Assembly: GCA_016763165.1 (NCBI GenBank)
Contig: JAESUJ010000051.1
Span: 1-8,542, forward strand
Direction of reading: 5' to 3'
Length of the DNA: 8,542 nt
Source: Candidatus Babeliales bacterium
GTDB taxonomy: Bacteria; Babelota; Babeliae; Babelales; CAZZPM01
How positions within the stretch are numbered: the first letter of the stretch is position 1; each line of letters opens with the position of its first letter. Positions 1-6,147 of the stretch are shown one piece after another. The notes under the pieces were generated by a model. The model was not told the origin of the DNA. It made no database searches and was given only the letters and a program-made list of their open reading frames with translations. Position numbers and translations under genes: made by a program.

Positions 1-1059
1 ACCACGAGCACGTAAAAAAGAAAATGCTTCGTGACCAGGCGTATCTAGAAAAACCATCTTACCATGTGTTGATTCAACTTCATATGCTCCAATATGCTGA
101 GTGATACCACCCTTTTCTTTTGAAGCAACATTCTCTTTTCGTATATGATCTAAGAAAGTTGTTTTACCATGATCAACGTGACCAACCACAACAACGATAG
201 GCCATCGATCTTCACCTTTTTGCTTAACAGTCTGGCTCACATGGCTTAATTCTTCTAATGACGTTACTTCATGAATAACTTTAATGCCGTATTGATGAGC
301 TAAGTCACTGATTGTTTCAACCGGAAGAAGATGATTTCTTGTACATGCCATGCCTTTTTTAAGCAAGGACACAATAAGCTCTGCTGGTTGTTTTCCAAGT
401 GACCAAGCAGCATCTTCTAAAATCAGATCGCCATGTAATTTAATTTCAGTTACAACACGAGGTAGTTTTGCAGCTTCACGCTGAGCTCGCTCTTGCTTCC
501 GCTGATAACTTTTTCGTGACCGACGTCTTCCTGTACGTTCTCCCCCAGACGATCTTCCATGCCCTGAAGATCTGCCAGACTTTCCAGACTTAGCTCCTCC
601 TGCTTGAGTGGCACCAAAACTTTTTGCGCTATCTAACAGGTTTAAAATATCAGGATTATCTGTTGCAAAAACATCTTTAGTAGATAGTTTGCGATCTTGT
701 GTTGCTATGGAACTCAAAGGGGCCTCCGCATTTTTATTCGGTTTTTTAATTATATTATCTTTTTTATGTTCAGCTTTAGAAGATAAAAAAGTCTTTTGAA
801 TTATCTTTTTTTCACTACTTGGCATTTTTATAACTTTTGCGCTCTGCTTAGTCTTTGTAATTGATGCCTTTTGCTCTTTCTCTTTGTCATCCTTTTTTTT
901 TACTTTTGTACCAGGATCAAAGCGTTTATCAAGGAACTTCCTCATGTCATCTGTAAGAACAGACATATGACTTGTTACCGAAAAATCATGCTTTTCTAAA
1001 AGTTGTACTACATCTTTACTTGAAACATTTTTTTGTTTCGCAAATTCGTATATTCGCAT
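1..1059 (-). CDS. infB: Translation initiation factor IF-2, N-terminal part (runs off the left edge)
   Basis: IF-2 is the GTPase that brings initiator fMet-tRNA to the 30S subunit and promotes subunit joining. The 353 codons seen begin at ATG 1059-1057, with an AAGG ribosome site 9 nt upstream. Residues 1-47 (MRIYEFAKQKNVSS...) form an IF2_N-type module. Residues about 48-200 are a Lys-rich then Gly/Ser/Arg-rich low-complexity linker. A second IF2_N-like module follows (LHGDLILEDAAWSLGK...). The G domain shows G1 GHVDHGKT at 293-300, the switch region GGITQHIGAY at 317-326, and G3 DTPGHEAF at 339-346. The window ends at RARG just after G3, so NKxD and the C-terminal tRNA-binding domains are not seen. 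The gene follows nusA on the same strand after 73 nt, the common nusA-infB order. The family assignment is secure from the motifs. Confidence 0.98.
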   Translation of the reverse strand, partial: MRIYEFAKQKNVSSKDVVQLLEKHDFSVTSHMSVLTDDMRKFLDKRFDPGTKVKKKDDKEKEQKASITKTKQSAKVIKMPSSEKKIIQKTFLSSKAEHKKDNIIKKPNKNAEAPLSSIATQDRKLSTKDVFATDNPDILNLLDSAKSFGATQAGGAKSGKSGRSSGHGRSSGGERTGRRRSRKSYQRKQERAQREAAKLPRVVTEIKLHGDLILEDAAWSLGKQPAELIVSLLKKGMACTRNHLLPVETISDLAHQYGIKVIHEVTSLEELSHVSQTVKQKGEDRWPIVVVVGHVDHGKTTFLDHIRKENVASKEKGGITQHIGAYEVESTHGKMVFLDTPGHEAFSFLRARG

Positions 1060-1083
1060 GTACTTTGACCTTAATGCATAATA

Positions 1084-1117
1084 ATTTTACTGAGTGTGAT
1101 TACAGCACTCACACACT
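1084..1117. other. Short inverted repeat in the nusA-infB gap
   Basis: The 73-nt gap contains a 6-bp perfect inverted repeat (TGAGTG / CACTCA, 9-nt loop) around 1091-1111. No T-run follows it in the direction of nusA-infB transcription, so it is not a terminator for that operon. It may be a minor leader hairpin, or chance. Confidence 0.2.
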
Positions 1118-1132
1118 TTTTTATTCTTTCAC

Positions 1133-2218
1133 CTATTCGTCTTCATCATCACCAACAGGATCTCTCTGTTCCGTAATAATATCTTCCAGGACAATGTGAT
1201 CCTCAGGCAAAACAACTTCTTGCAACTGCACATCAACACCGGTTAGTCGAGAAGCAAGAGCTATATTTTGTCCCATTTTTCCTATTGCAAATGACCGCTG
1301 ATCACGTGCAAGCCAGACGATTGCTTTTCTTTCATCAATAACTTCAACTCGATCAATTTCTGCAGGTTTCAAACTTAATTTAACAAGAAGCTCAAGATTT
1401 TCGCTCCATGGAATTAAGTCAACTTTTTCACTGCCAAGCTCTTTCAAAATAGGTTTAATACGAGCTCCGCCGATTCCTACACAAGTTCCCACAGGGTCAA
1501 TTTCTTTATTGTGAGAAGTAACCACTACTTTTGTTTTATATCCAGGAATACGTACAATGTTTTTAATTTCAACGATTCCCTCAAAAACTTCAGGGATTTC
1601 TAAGTGTATCAAATTCTTTACAAAATCGGGAGAAACGCGATCTAAAATAAGTTGATACCCGCCCTGAGACAGAGGTAAAACATCTTTTAACAAAACACGG
1701 ATAGGAGACCCAATTCTAATTTTTTCTTCAGGTATCACAGATGACTGCGGCAGTAAGCCACTGTATTCGCCAATAATAATCGAATACCCTGCACGTTCTT
1801 TTTTATGCACAGAACCACTTATAATAGTTCCTTGTCTATCCTTGAATTCTTCATAAACAGCGCTCTGCTCGAGCTCTCGAATACATAAAGCAATAGTTTG
1901 ACGTGCTGCAAGTATCTCAATGCGACCAATTTTTCCATCAAAGGGAACATTGACAGCGTCGCCCAAAACTACCTTGGAGTTTATCAAACGAGCCTTTCTC
2001 AGAGATATTTCTTCAACATCATCAACAACTGATTCAACTGCTTGCTTTTCGGCAAAAACATCTAAATTCCCTGACCTACCGTATTCAACGATAAATTTAT
2101 AATCAGGAAATCGTTTGTCATAAGCTGAACGAATGCCATCGCATACGATTTGAATTATTTTTTCTCGATCAAGAGATCGTTCTTTTACTAACGAGTCGAT
2201 TACTTCAGAAAGATTCAC
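1133..2218 (-). CDS. nusA: Transcription termination/antitermination factor NusA
   Basis: NusA binds RNA polymerase and nascent RNA and modulates pausing, termination and antitermination. The 361-residue protein has the RNAP-binding N-terminal domain (1 to about 125), an S1 domain (about 128-195, RQGTIISGSVHKKERAGYSIII), KH1 (about 240-275, with DPVGTCVGIGGARIKPILKEL at 241-261) and KH2 (about 298-332, with FAIGKMGQNIALASRLTG at 310-327). It ends in an acidic tail (GDDEDE). The C-terminal acidic repeats of gammaproteobacterial NusA are absent, as in many bacteria. The start is GTG, chosen because the N-terminus then aligns with the family; the nearby upstream ATG at 2231-2229 is out of frame. 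The Shine-Dalgarno signal is weak (only a GGG). infB follows downstream. No rimP is found upstream, where nusA clusters often have it; the candidate origin lies there instead. Confidence 0.97.
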   Translation of the reverse strand: MNLSEVIDSLVKERSLDREKIIQIVCDGIRSAYDKRFPDYKFIVEYGRSGNLDVFAEKQAVESVVDDVEEISLRKARLINSKVVLGDAVNVPFDGKIGRIEILAARQTIALCIRELEQSAVYEEFKDRQGTIISGSVHKKERAGYSIIIGEYSGLLPQSSVIPEEKIRIGSPIRVLLKDVLPLSQGGYQLILDRVSPDFVKNLIHLEIPEVFEGIVEIKNIVRIPGYKTKVVVTSHNKEIDPVGTCVGIGGARIKPILKELGSEKVDLIPWSENLELLVKLSLKPAEIDRVEVIDERKAIVWLARDQRSFAIGKMGQNIALASRLTGVDVQLQEVVLPEDHIVLEDIITEQRDPVGDDEDE

Positions 2219-2414
2219 TTTTTATACCCATATTTAAAATAGCATTGCTGATGTACAACACAAAGAAGAACTGCTTGTAATTTAAGATACCAATTAGCTT
2301 AACGAAAAAATAAAAAAAGTGAAGTAGTTTTAAAAAAACTTTCATAAACAAGCAAAAGTCAGGGTTTTATACGTTTGCTTTTTGTAAAAGAATTTCTACA
2401 AAGATAGCAGGTGG

Positions 2415-2443
2415 TGTCGTATAACAAAAAATATTATACGACA
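2415..2443. promoter_or_regulatory. Perfect 10-bp palindrome upstream of nusA, left flank of the origin
   Basis: The arms TGTCGTATAA (2415-2424) and TTATACGACA (2434-2443) are perfectly complementary around a 9-nt A-rich spacer. On the plus strand a T6 run (2450-2455) follows after 6 nt, so it resembles a weak terminator for rightward transcripts, but no rightward gene precedes it. No T-run follows it on the minus strand. It lies about 200 bp upstream of the nusA start and about 140 bp left of the AT-rich tract, so an operator or origin-associated protein site is equally possible. The structure is directly visible; its function is unknown. Confidence 0.45.
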
Positions 2444-2584
2444 TTGACGTTTTTTGAAAATATAACACAACTAGTAACAAAAAGAGAGTTCTTTTCTATT
2501 TTGCAATTTTAAAAACAGGTTTTTCTTAGAAGAGAAATTACTTGCCTTTTGGACGTGTTCACGTATACGCGCATAGCGATCGCG

Positions 2585-2633
2585 CTTATTATTAATATTA
2601 TTTATAATATATATATATATATAATAATAATAA
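2585..2633. other. AT-rich duplex unwinding element
   Basis: About 49 bp with almost no G or C: TTATTATTAATATTA, then an alternating (AT)n run, then TAATAATAATAA. It sits beside the DnaA boxes and is bounded on both sides by GC-rich patches, as expected for the region that melts first. The right end carries TAA triplets. Read 3' to 5' away from the GC stretch, these give repeated AAT, matching the DnaA-trio consensus (3'-[G/A]AT-5') of Bacillus subtilis. The AT run is seen directly; the unwinding role is inferred from position. Confidence 0.75.
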
Positions 2634-2646
2634 GCAGCCGTTTTTT

Positions 2647-2655
2647 TGTTGATAA
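2647..2655 (-). promoter_or_regulatory. DnaA box next to the unwinding element
   Basis: Reads TTATCAACA on the minus strand. It is the box closest to the AT-rich tract, separated from it by GCAGCCG and a T-run. It points toward the tract, so it is the likely anchor from which DnaA would extend onto single-stranded DNA. Confidence 0.8.
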
Positions 2656-2712
2656 CTTTGTCAAAACAGCAAAGAAACACTGTTGAATCCAATGTTTTTG
2701 CTTGTTTCAAAT

Positions 2713-2743
2713 TGTTGATAACCTGTTGATAACTTGTGGATAA
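2713..2743 (-). promoter_or_regulatory. Array of three DnaA boxes, 11-bp period, minus orientation
   Basis: Boxes lie at 2735-2743 (TTATCCACA on the minus strand), 2724-2732 and 2713-2721 (both TTATCAACA). Two-base linkers AG and GG separate them, so box starts repeat every 11 bp, about one helical turn, and the sites share one face of the DNA. Together with AAG before the first box, the 34 bp at 2713-2746 recur exactly in inverted orientation at 2885-2918 inside the right-hand array. Confidence 0.88.
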
Positions 2744-2807
2744 CTTTTTTTGAACTAAACTAAATATCCACTTTAGCCCGTCTAGATCGACCTTTTTGAG
2801 AAAAAAG

Positions 2808-2816
2808 TTATCCACA
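2808..2816 (+). promoter_or_regulatory. Central lone DnaA box
   Basis: Exact TTATCCACA on the plus strand, almost at the midpoint (about 2815) between the two arms of the 34-bp inverted repeat. It is preceded by AAAAAAG, the same context as the first box of the left array on the other strand (shared AAAAAAGTTATCCACAA), which suggests a common duplicated source. A degenerate box, ATATCCACT (7 of 9), lies at 2764-2772. Confidence 0.8.
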
Positions 2817-2876
2817 ATGGCACTTTGTGTCGACTGAATCAGTGTTTCTAATGAAAAGTGTGAGTTTGTTGCGGAG

Positions 2877-2929
2877 TTATCCACAAGTTATCCACAAGTT
2901 ATCAACAGGTTATCAACAGGTTATCAACA
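2877..2929 (+). promoter_or_regulatory. Array of five DnaA boxes, 11-bp period, plus orientation
   Basis: Boxes start at 2877, 2888, 2899, 2910 and 2921. The first two are TTATCCACA and the last three TTATCAACA, with linkers AG, AG, GG, GG. The exact 11-bp phasing is the pattern expected for head-to-tail DnaA assembly. Boxes and linkers grade in the same order as in the left array, consensus type first. The array ends about 60 bp before the stop codon of the uracil-DNA glycosylase gene. Confidence 0.9.
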
Positions 2930-2991
2930 ATTGTGGTTTTCAGATTGTAAATATATTCCGAGTGCTTGTTTTTCTACTACAAATAGAATAA

Positions 2992-3570
2992 TTATTCTGA
3001 TTTCATCTCTTGTAAGCTTTTCAGAGCAAAAAGAATGTCCTGTTCGAGCTCTTTTTTTTTAGAGGGAAATCGTAGGCAGTAGGCTGGATGAAGTGCTGGA
3101 ATCAAAGGGAAACCCTTGTAAAGATGCATAATTTCTCGAGCTTTTAAAAGAGGGGGAGCTGAAGGAAGGACAGTTGAAAGTGCTACAGCTCCAACGGTAA
3201 TAATAATGCGAGGGTTAACTATCTCAATCTCTTTAAAAATGCCAAGCATTGTACAAATGGTCTTTTCTTTCCGTGTCGGATTACGATTTTTAGGAGGACG
3301 GCATTTTACAGTATTGCTTATGTAATAAGTTGTTTCAGGAGGTAGTAGCTTTAAAAGTATTGCGCGCAACAATTGCCCCGATCGTCCAACAAATGGACGG
3401 CCTTCTATTTCTTCTGCTGCTCCAGGAGCTTCTCCAATTAAAAAAAAATCTGGATTAATATCACCTTCTCCGTGAACAACATTTGTACGTCCACATGTTG
3501 CAAGAGGGCATTGGGTACAGTTCTGCATATTTTTTTGTACATTTAAAAGCTGTTTATTTCTGGATAACAT
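2992..3570 (-). CDS. Family 4 uracil-DNA glycosylase (iron-sulfur type)
   Basis: This enzyme removes uracil from DNA, starting base-excision repair of deaminated cytosine. The 192-residue protein is full length for the family. The uracil-pocket motif GEAPG is at 46-50, followed by EEIEGRPFVGRSG (53-65). YISNTVKCRPPKNRNP lies at 83-98 and the catalytic-site HPAY at 161-164. Four cysteines, C18, C21, C90 and C106 (CxxC then C-x15-C), match the [4Fe-4S] ligand spacing of family 4 UDGs. The start is ATG 3570-3568, with a weak GAAAG upstream. The gene is divergent from lepB and is the only one here transcribed toward the candidate origin; its 3' end abuts the DnaA-box array. The family call is firm; the exact gene name varies (udg, udgA). 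Confidence 0.95.
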   Translation of the reverse strand: MLSRNKQLLNVQKNMQNCTQCPLATCGRTNVVHGEGDINPDFFLIGEAPGAAEEIEGRPFVGRSGQLLRAILLKLLPPETTYYISNTVKCRPPKNRNPTRKEKTICTMLGIFKEIEIVNPRIIITVGAVALSTVLPSAPPLLKAREIMHLYKGFPLIPALHPAYCLRFPSKKKELEQDILFALKSLQEMKSE

Positions 3571-3622
3571 GTATGACTTTCAAAAGGTTATTCTATGATT
3601 TATTAATAATTATTTTACTCAT

Positions 3623-3651
3623 ATTTTATACAAATAGAATATCTAATTCAA
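3623..3651 (-). promoter_or_regulatory. Possible promoter of the uracil-DNA glycosylase gene
   Basis: On the minus strand TTGAAT (3651-3646) and TAAAAT (3628-3623) are spaced by 17 bp. They match the sigma-70 consensus at 4 and 5 of 6 positions and lie 53 nt upstream of the ATG. The surrounding DNA is very AT-rich, so chance matches are common. Confidence 0.35.
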
Positions 3652-3708
3652 GGAGTTCCGTATTTCATTGAATGCATGCGTGAATGGGGATATGGCAGCT
3701 TTGTCAAA

Positions 3709-3742
3709 AAAAGAAAAAGTAGTTGCAATCGCTTTTTCTTTT
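3709..3742. repeat. Perfect 11-bp inverted repeat in the divergent promoter region
   Basis: The arms AAAAGAAAAAG (3709-3719) and CTTTTTCTTTT (3732-3742) flank a 12-nt loop. Only two G-C pairs occur per stem, so RNA-hairpin stability is low. Both strands could show a T-run after the stem, but no gene end lies nearby on either side, so a terminator role makes little sense. The right arm overlaps the proposed -35 of lepB, so an operator role is possible. The function is unknown. Confidence 0.45.
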
Positions 3743-3767
3743 CAGTATTCTATCACAAAAGTATTAT
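3739..3767 (+). promoter_or_regulatory. Possible promoter of the lepB-moxR-gspCD series
   Basis: TTTTCA (3739-3744) and TATTAT (3762-3767) with 17-bp spacing match the sigma-70 consensus at 4 and 5 of 6 positions. Transcription would begin near 3774 and leave an A/T-rich leader of about 70 nt before lepB. AT-richness makes this tentative. Confidence 0.35.
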
Positions 3768-3841
3768 AACGAAAAATAGAAGAGTGTACGTATTTAAAAA
3801 AAGTTTAAATTTAAAAAATATTTCAGGCTAAAGGGGTATGT

Positions 3842-5020
3842 ATGTGGAGTGCTTTATGGGGCAAGTGGTATAGTTTTTTCGCTCGTCGGTATCAAGAAAA
3901 AAGATCCTATTTTACAGGGATAATTCGCAATTGGAATGAACGAGGTTATTACAAAGAAGCTGGTGACTTTGAGCATAACATGCAGCGCGCAGATCAGCTT
4001 ACAGAGTTAATACAGAGCCGTGCGTATTCAGCGGAAACAAAGCACTTGTACAGAGAGCTGAAGGGTTTGTATGTACTTCTCAATGAGTCATCAAAAAACA
4101 TTGTAAGGCAGTGGGTTGAAGCGCTTGTAGTTGCTGGAGCATTCGCACTGTTTTTTAGAAATTTTGTTTTTGGTCTGTACCATGTTCCGTCAGGAAGTGC
4201 TGAACGAACTATTCTGGTTGGTGATCGTGTATGGGGTAATAAATTTTCGTATCGATTTGGTCAAAAAGTAAAACGTGGCGACATGATTATCTTATCTGAT
4301 CCTACTTTCAAATATGACGAGTCTTCATCGTTTGGAAAAGTGTGGCAAAAATATATAGGCATAGGTTTGCCGTTTTTAGGATTAAAACATGGCCCTGACA
4401 GCTGGGTTAAGAGAGCTATAGCATTGCCAGGAGATACGATTGAAGGCAAGGTTGAGGATGGTCGCGCAACTGTCTATATCAACGGGGAAAAGCTTGATGA
4501 ATCCCAATACGTTAACCCATATCCACTCCTTGCATTAAAGAAATCAACTGGCTTCTTGCCGCAAGGTTTTTTTAGTTCGTTTGGATTACCAGGCTTATTT
4601 GAAAAATCAGAAAAGCTTGTATTTTATTCGTATGATGAAAATGAATCTTTTAAAGATCAGCCATTTTATTACATGGAACAAAATGATATTTTTTTACATC
4701 CTCAAACAGGTATGCCTTGGCTCAAACAGCCAACAGATACAACTGAACTTGATACGTTTGGTCCTATAAAACTTCCAAAAGGAAAGTACTGGGCAATGGG
4801 AGATAATCGTCGTCATAGCGATGATTCTCGACGTTGGCTTTTCTTGGATGAGTCAATTATTGATGGCCGTGCAAGTTTTGTTGTTTACTCAGTTGATAGT
4901 GAAGAATCATGGTGGCTTTTTGAATTAATTAAGCATCCATTTACATTTTGGAAGCGGTATGTGCGGTGGAATCGATTTGGTTTAAGTTTAAGTAAGCTTC
5001 CAGGTGCGAAGTTAAATTAA
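3842..5020 (+). CDS. lepB: Type I signal peptidase (S26A), divergent catalytic box
   Basis: This membrane serine protease cleaves signal peptides from Sec/Tat-exported proteins on the outer face of the inner membrane. Of 392 residues, 1-90 are a charged N-terminal extension with helical character. One hydrophobic segment follows at about 92-111 (VEALVVAGAFALFFRNFVFG). The nucleophile is Ser119 in VPSGSAERTILVGD (115-128), where the usual PSGSMxPT is altered. The general base is Lys190 in WVKRAIALPGDTI (188-200). The conserved GDNRRHSDDSR is at 320-330. About 120 residues lie between the Lys and GDN boxes, making a large periplasmic domain. AAGGGG ends 5 nt before the chosen ATG; an ATG 4 nt earlier opens a frame that stops after 11 codons. 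First gene of the rightward series. The catalytic dyad is intact, so it is probably active. Confidence 0.95.
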   Translation: MWSALWGKWYSFFARRYQEKRSYFTGIIRNWNERGYYKEAGDFEHNMQRADQLTELIQSRAYSAETKHLYRELKGLYVLLNESSKNIVRQWVEALVVAGAFALFFRNFVFGLYHVPSGSAERTILVGDRVWGNKFSYRFGQKVKRGDMIILSDPTFKYDESSSFGKVWQKYIGIGLPFLGLKHGPDSWVKRAIALPGDTIEGKVEDGRATVYINGEKLDESQYVNPYPLLALKKSTGFLPQGFFSSFGLPGLFEKSEKLVFYSYDENESFKDQPFYYMEQNDIFLHPQTGMPWLKQPTDTTELDTFGPIKLPKGKYWAMGDNRRHSDDSRRWLFLDESIIDGRASFVVYSVDSEESWWLFELIKHPFTFWKRYVRWNRFGLSLSKLPGAKLN

Positions 5021-5066
5021 CAAATTATCTCTGTTATGAATTAAAAATAGTGCAATCATATGGCAT

Positions 5067-5073
5067 AAAGGAG
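5067..5073 (+). promoter_or_regulatory. Shine-Dalgarno site deciding the moxR start
   Basis: AAAGGAG lies 7 nt before ATG 5081, ideal spacing. The in-frame TTG at 5075 would be only 1 nt from it and is rejected as the start. Confidence 0.8.
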
Positions 5074-5080
5074 TTTGCTC

Positions 5081-6064
5081 ATGATTAAGCAGGTAGCTGC
5101 AGATGTTATTGATCGCATAAAAGAAGAGACTGCTCGCTGGGGCGTTCTCAAACAAGAAGTAAAAAAAACAATTGTTGGTCAAGATCATATTATAGATCGT
5201 CTCCTTGTTGGTTTGTTATGTAATGGGCATATTTTACTTGAAGGTGTTCCTGGTCTAGCAAAAACTACATTGGTAAAAACTTTAGCGCAAGCTCTGGGTG
5301 TCTGTTTTAGTCGTATTCAGTTCACGCCAGATTTGTTGCCAGCAGATGTTATTGGAACACTTCTGTATAATCCTCAAACGCAGCTGTTTCAAACAAAAAA
5401 AGGACCAATTTTTGCAAATCTTATCATCGCTGATGAGATCAATCGTGCTCCTGCAAAAGTACAATCTGCTCTGCTTGAAGCGATGCAAGAGCATCAAGTA
5501 ACGATTGGAGATACAAGCCATCTTCTTGAAAAGCCATTTTTAGTTTTGGCAACTCAAAATCCTATTGATCAAGAGGGGACCTATCGACTTCCTGAAGCAC
5601 AGGTTGATCGATTTATGTTTAAAGTTTTACTTGATTATCCATCTCTGGAAGAAGAAAGAGAAGTTTTGCTTCGCCTTGATTCTCCTCATGTAACACAAAA
5701 AGTTTTAAGTAGTTCTGAAATCATGCAGGCACAAAAAATAGTACAGCAAATTTATGTTGATGAAAACGTTATAGATTATCTACTTGCTCTTGTTCGTGCA
5801 ACGCGATATCCAGAAGAACATGGCTTGTCATTGAAGCAATATATTGCCTATGGAGCCTCTCCTCGAGCAGCAATTGCTCTGTTGCAAGCATCGCGAGGAT
5901 ATGCTTTTTTGAAAGGTCGTCACTTTGTTATTCCTGATGATTTAAAGACAATAGTGGGTGATATTTTACGACATCGTGTTTTATTAACATATGAGGCAGA
6001 TGCTGATGGCGTTAAGGTTGATGATATAATTATGCAGATTATTGACCAAATTCCGGTTCATTAA
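5081..6064 (+). CDS. MoxR-family AAA+ ATPase
   Basis: MoxR ATPases are chaperone-like AAA+ proteins that help mature or activate partner complexes, often metal or VWA proteins and envelope systems. The 327-residue protein is of normal length. Walker A is GVPGLAKTT (55-63), Walker B LIIADE (114-119) followed by INRAPAKVQSALLEAMQE, and sensor 1 lies in ATQNPIDQEGTYRLPEAQVDRF (157-178) with Asn160 and the arginine finger Arg177. Sensor 2 is GASPRA (258-263), followed by a helical lid. All ATPase residues are present. It lies 60 nt after lepB and 83 nt before gspC. The DUF58 and VWA genes that usually follow moxR are not adjacent, so its client cannot be read from context. An envelope or secretion role is only suggested by its neighbours. 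Confidence 0.95.
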   Translation: MIKQVAADVIDRIKEETARWGVLKQEVKKTIVGQDHIIDRLLVGLLCNGHILLEGVPGLAKTTLVKTLAQALGVCFSRIQFTPDLLPADVIGTLLYNPQTQLFQTKKGPIFANLIIADEINRAPAKVQSALLEAMQEHQVTIGDTSHLLEKPFLVLATQNPIDQEGTYRLPEAQVDRFMFKVLLDYPSLEEEREVLLRLDSPHVTQKVLSSSEIMQAQKIVQQIYVDENVIDYLLALVRATRYPEEHGLSLKQYIAYGASPRAAIALLQASRGYAFLKGRHFVIPDDLKTIVGDILRHRVLLTYEADADGVKVDDIIMQIIDQIPVH

Positions 6065-6147
6065 ATAAGATGCAAGGTAATGAATTTACAAGAAATATCT
6101 TTCATTATTAAAAATACAATGCTTAAACAAGCCGGAGTTCGTTGATT

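Larger units (their letters stand above)
2576..2929. other. oriC: Candidate chromosomal replication origin (oriC)
   Basis: This gene-free segment has the parts of a bacterial origin in order. They are a GC-rich patch with the palindrome GCGATCGC (2576-2583), a long AT-rich tract (2585-2633), a short GC-rich stretch (2634-2640), a DnaA box, an array of three boxes, a lone central box and an array of five boxes. All ten boxes match TTATCCACA or TTATCAACA exactly. DnaA-ATP would bind the boxes, multimerise along the phased arrays and melt the AT-rich tract so that helicase can load. Neighbouring genes on both sides (nusA-infB leftward, lepB onward rightward) are transcribed outward, and G/C skew changes sign here. 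dnaA, dnaN and gidA/mnmG are not in the window. A plasmid origin is unlikely, because core chromosomal genes flank the region. Confidence 0.88.

Noticed and set aside
608..799. Plus-strand frame opposite infB
   Set aside because: Lies antisense to the clear infB linker coding sequence, with no ribosome site or motif.
2350..2380. 7-bp inverted repeat AAGCAAA / TTTGCTT with a 17-nt loop followed by T-run
   Set aside because: Long loop, AT-rich stem, and no rightward gene before it to terminate. Likely chance in this base composition.
2471..2884. Open frame of 137 codons on the minus strand inside the origin region
   Set aside because: Its GTG start lies within a DnaA box. The middle translates the AT tract into Tyr/Ile/Asn runs, no Shine-Dalgarno or family motif is visible, and the origin elements explain the sequence.
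2877..2929. Short direct repeats that could be taken for a CRISPR or iteron array
   Set aside because: The unit is 11 bp with 2-bp linkers and an exact DnaA-box core. CRISPR repeats are longer with unique spacers, and no cas or plasmid rep gene is present.
3692..3769. 25-codon plus-strand frame (MAALSKKEKVVAIAFS...) upstream of lepB
   Set aside because: It coincides with the inverted repeat and the proposed promoter, has a poorly spaced GGGG, and resembles no known peptide. Too short to support.
6080..6145. 21-codon plus-strand frame ending 2 nt before the gspC ATG
   Set aside because: The spacing would suit translational coupling, but the AAGG is only 2 nt from its ATG and the peptide has no recognisable feature.
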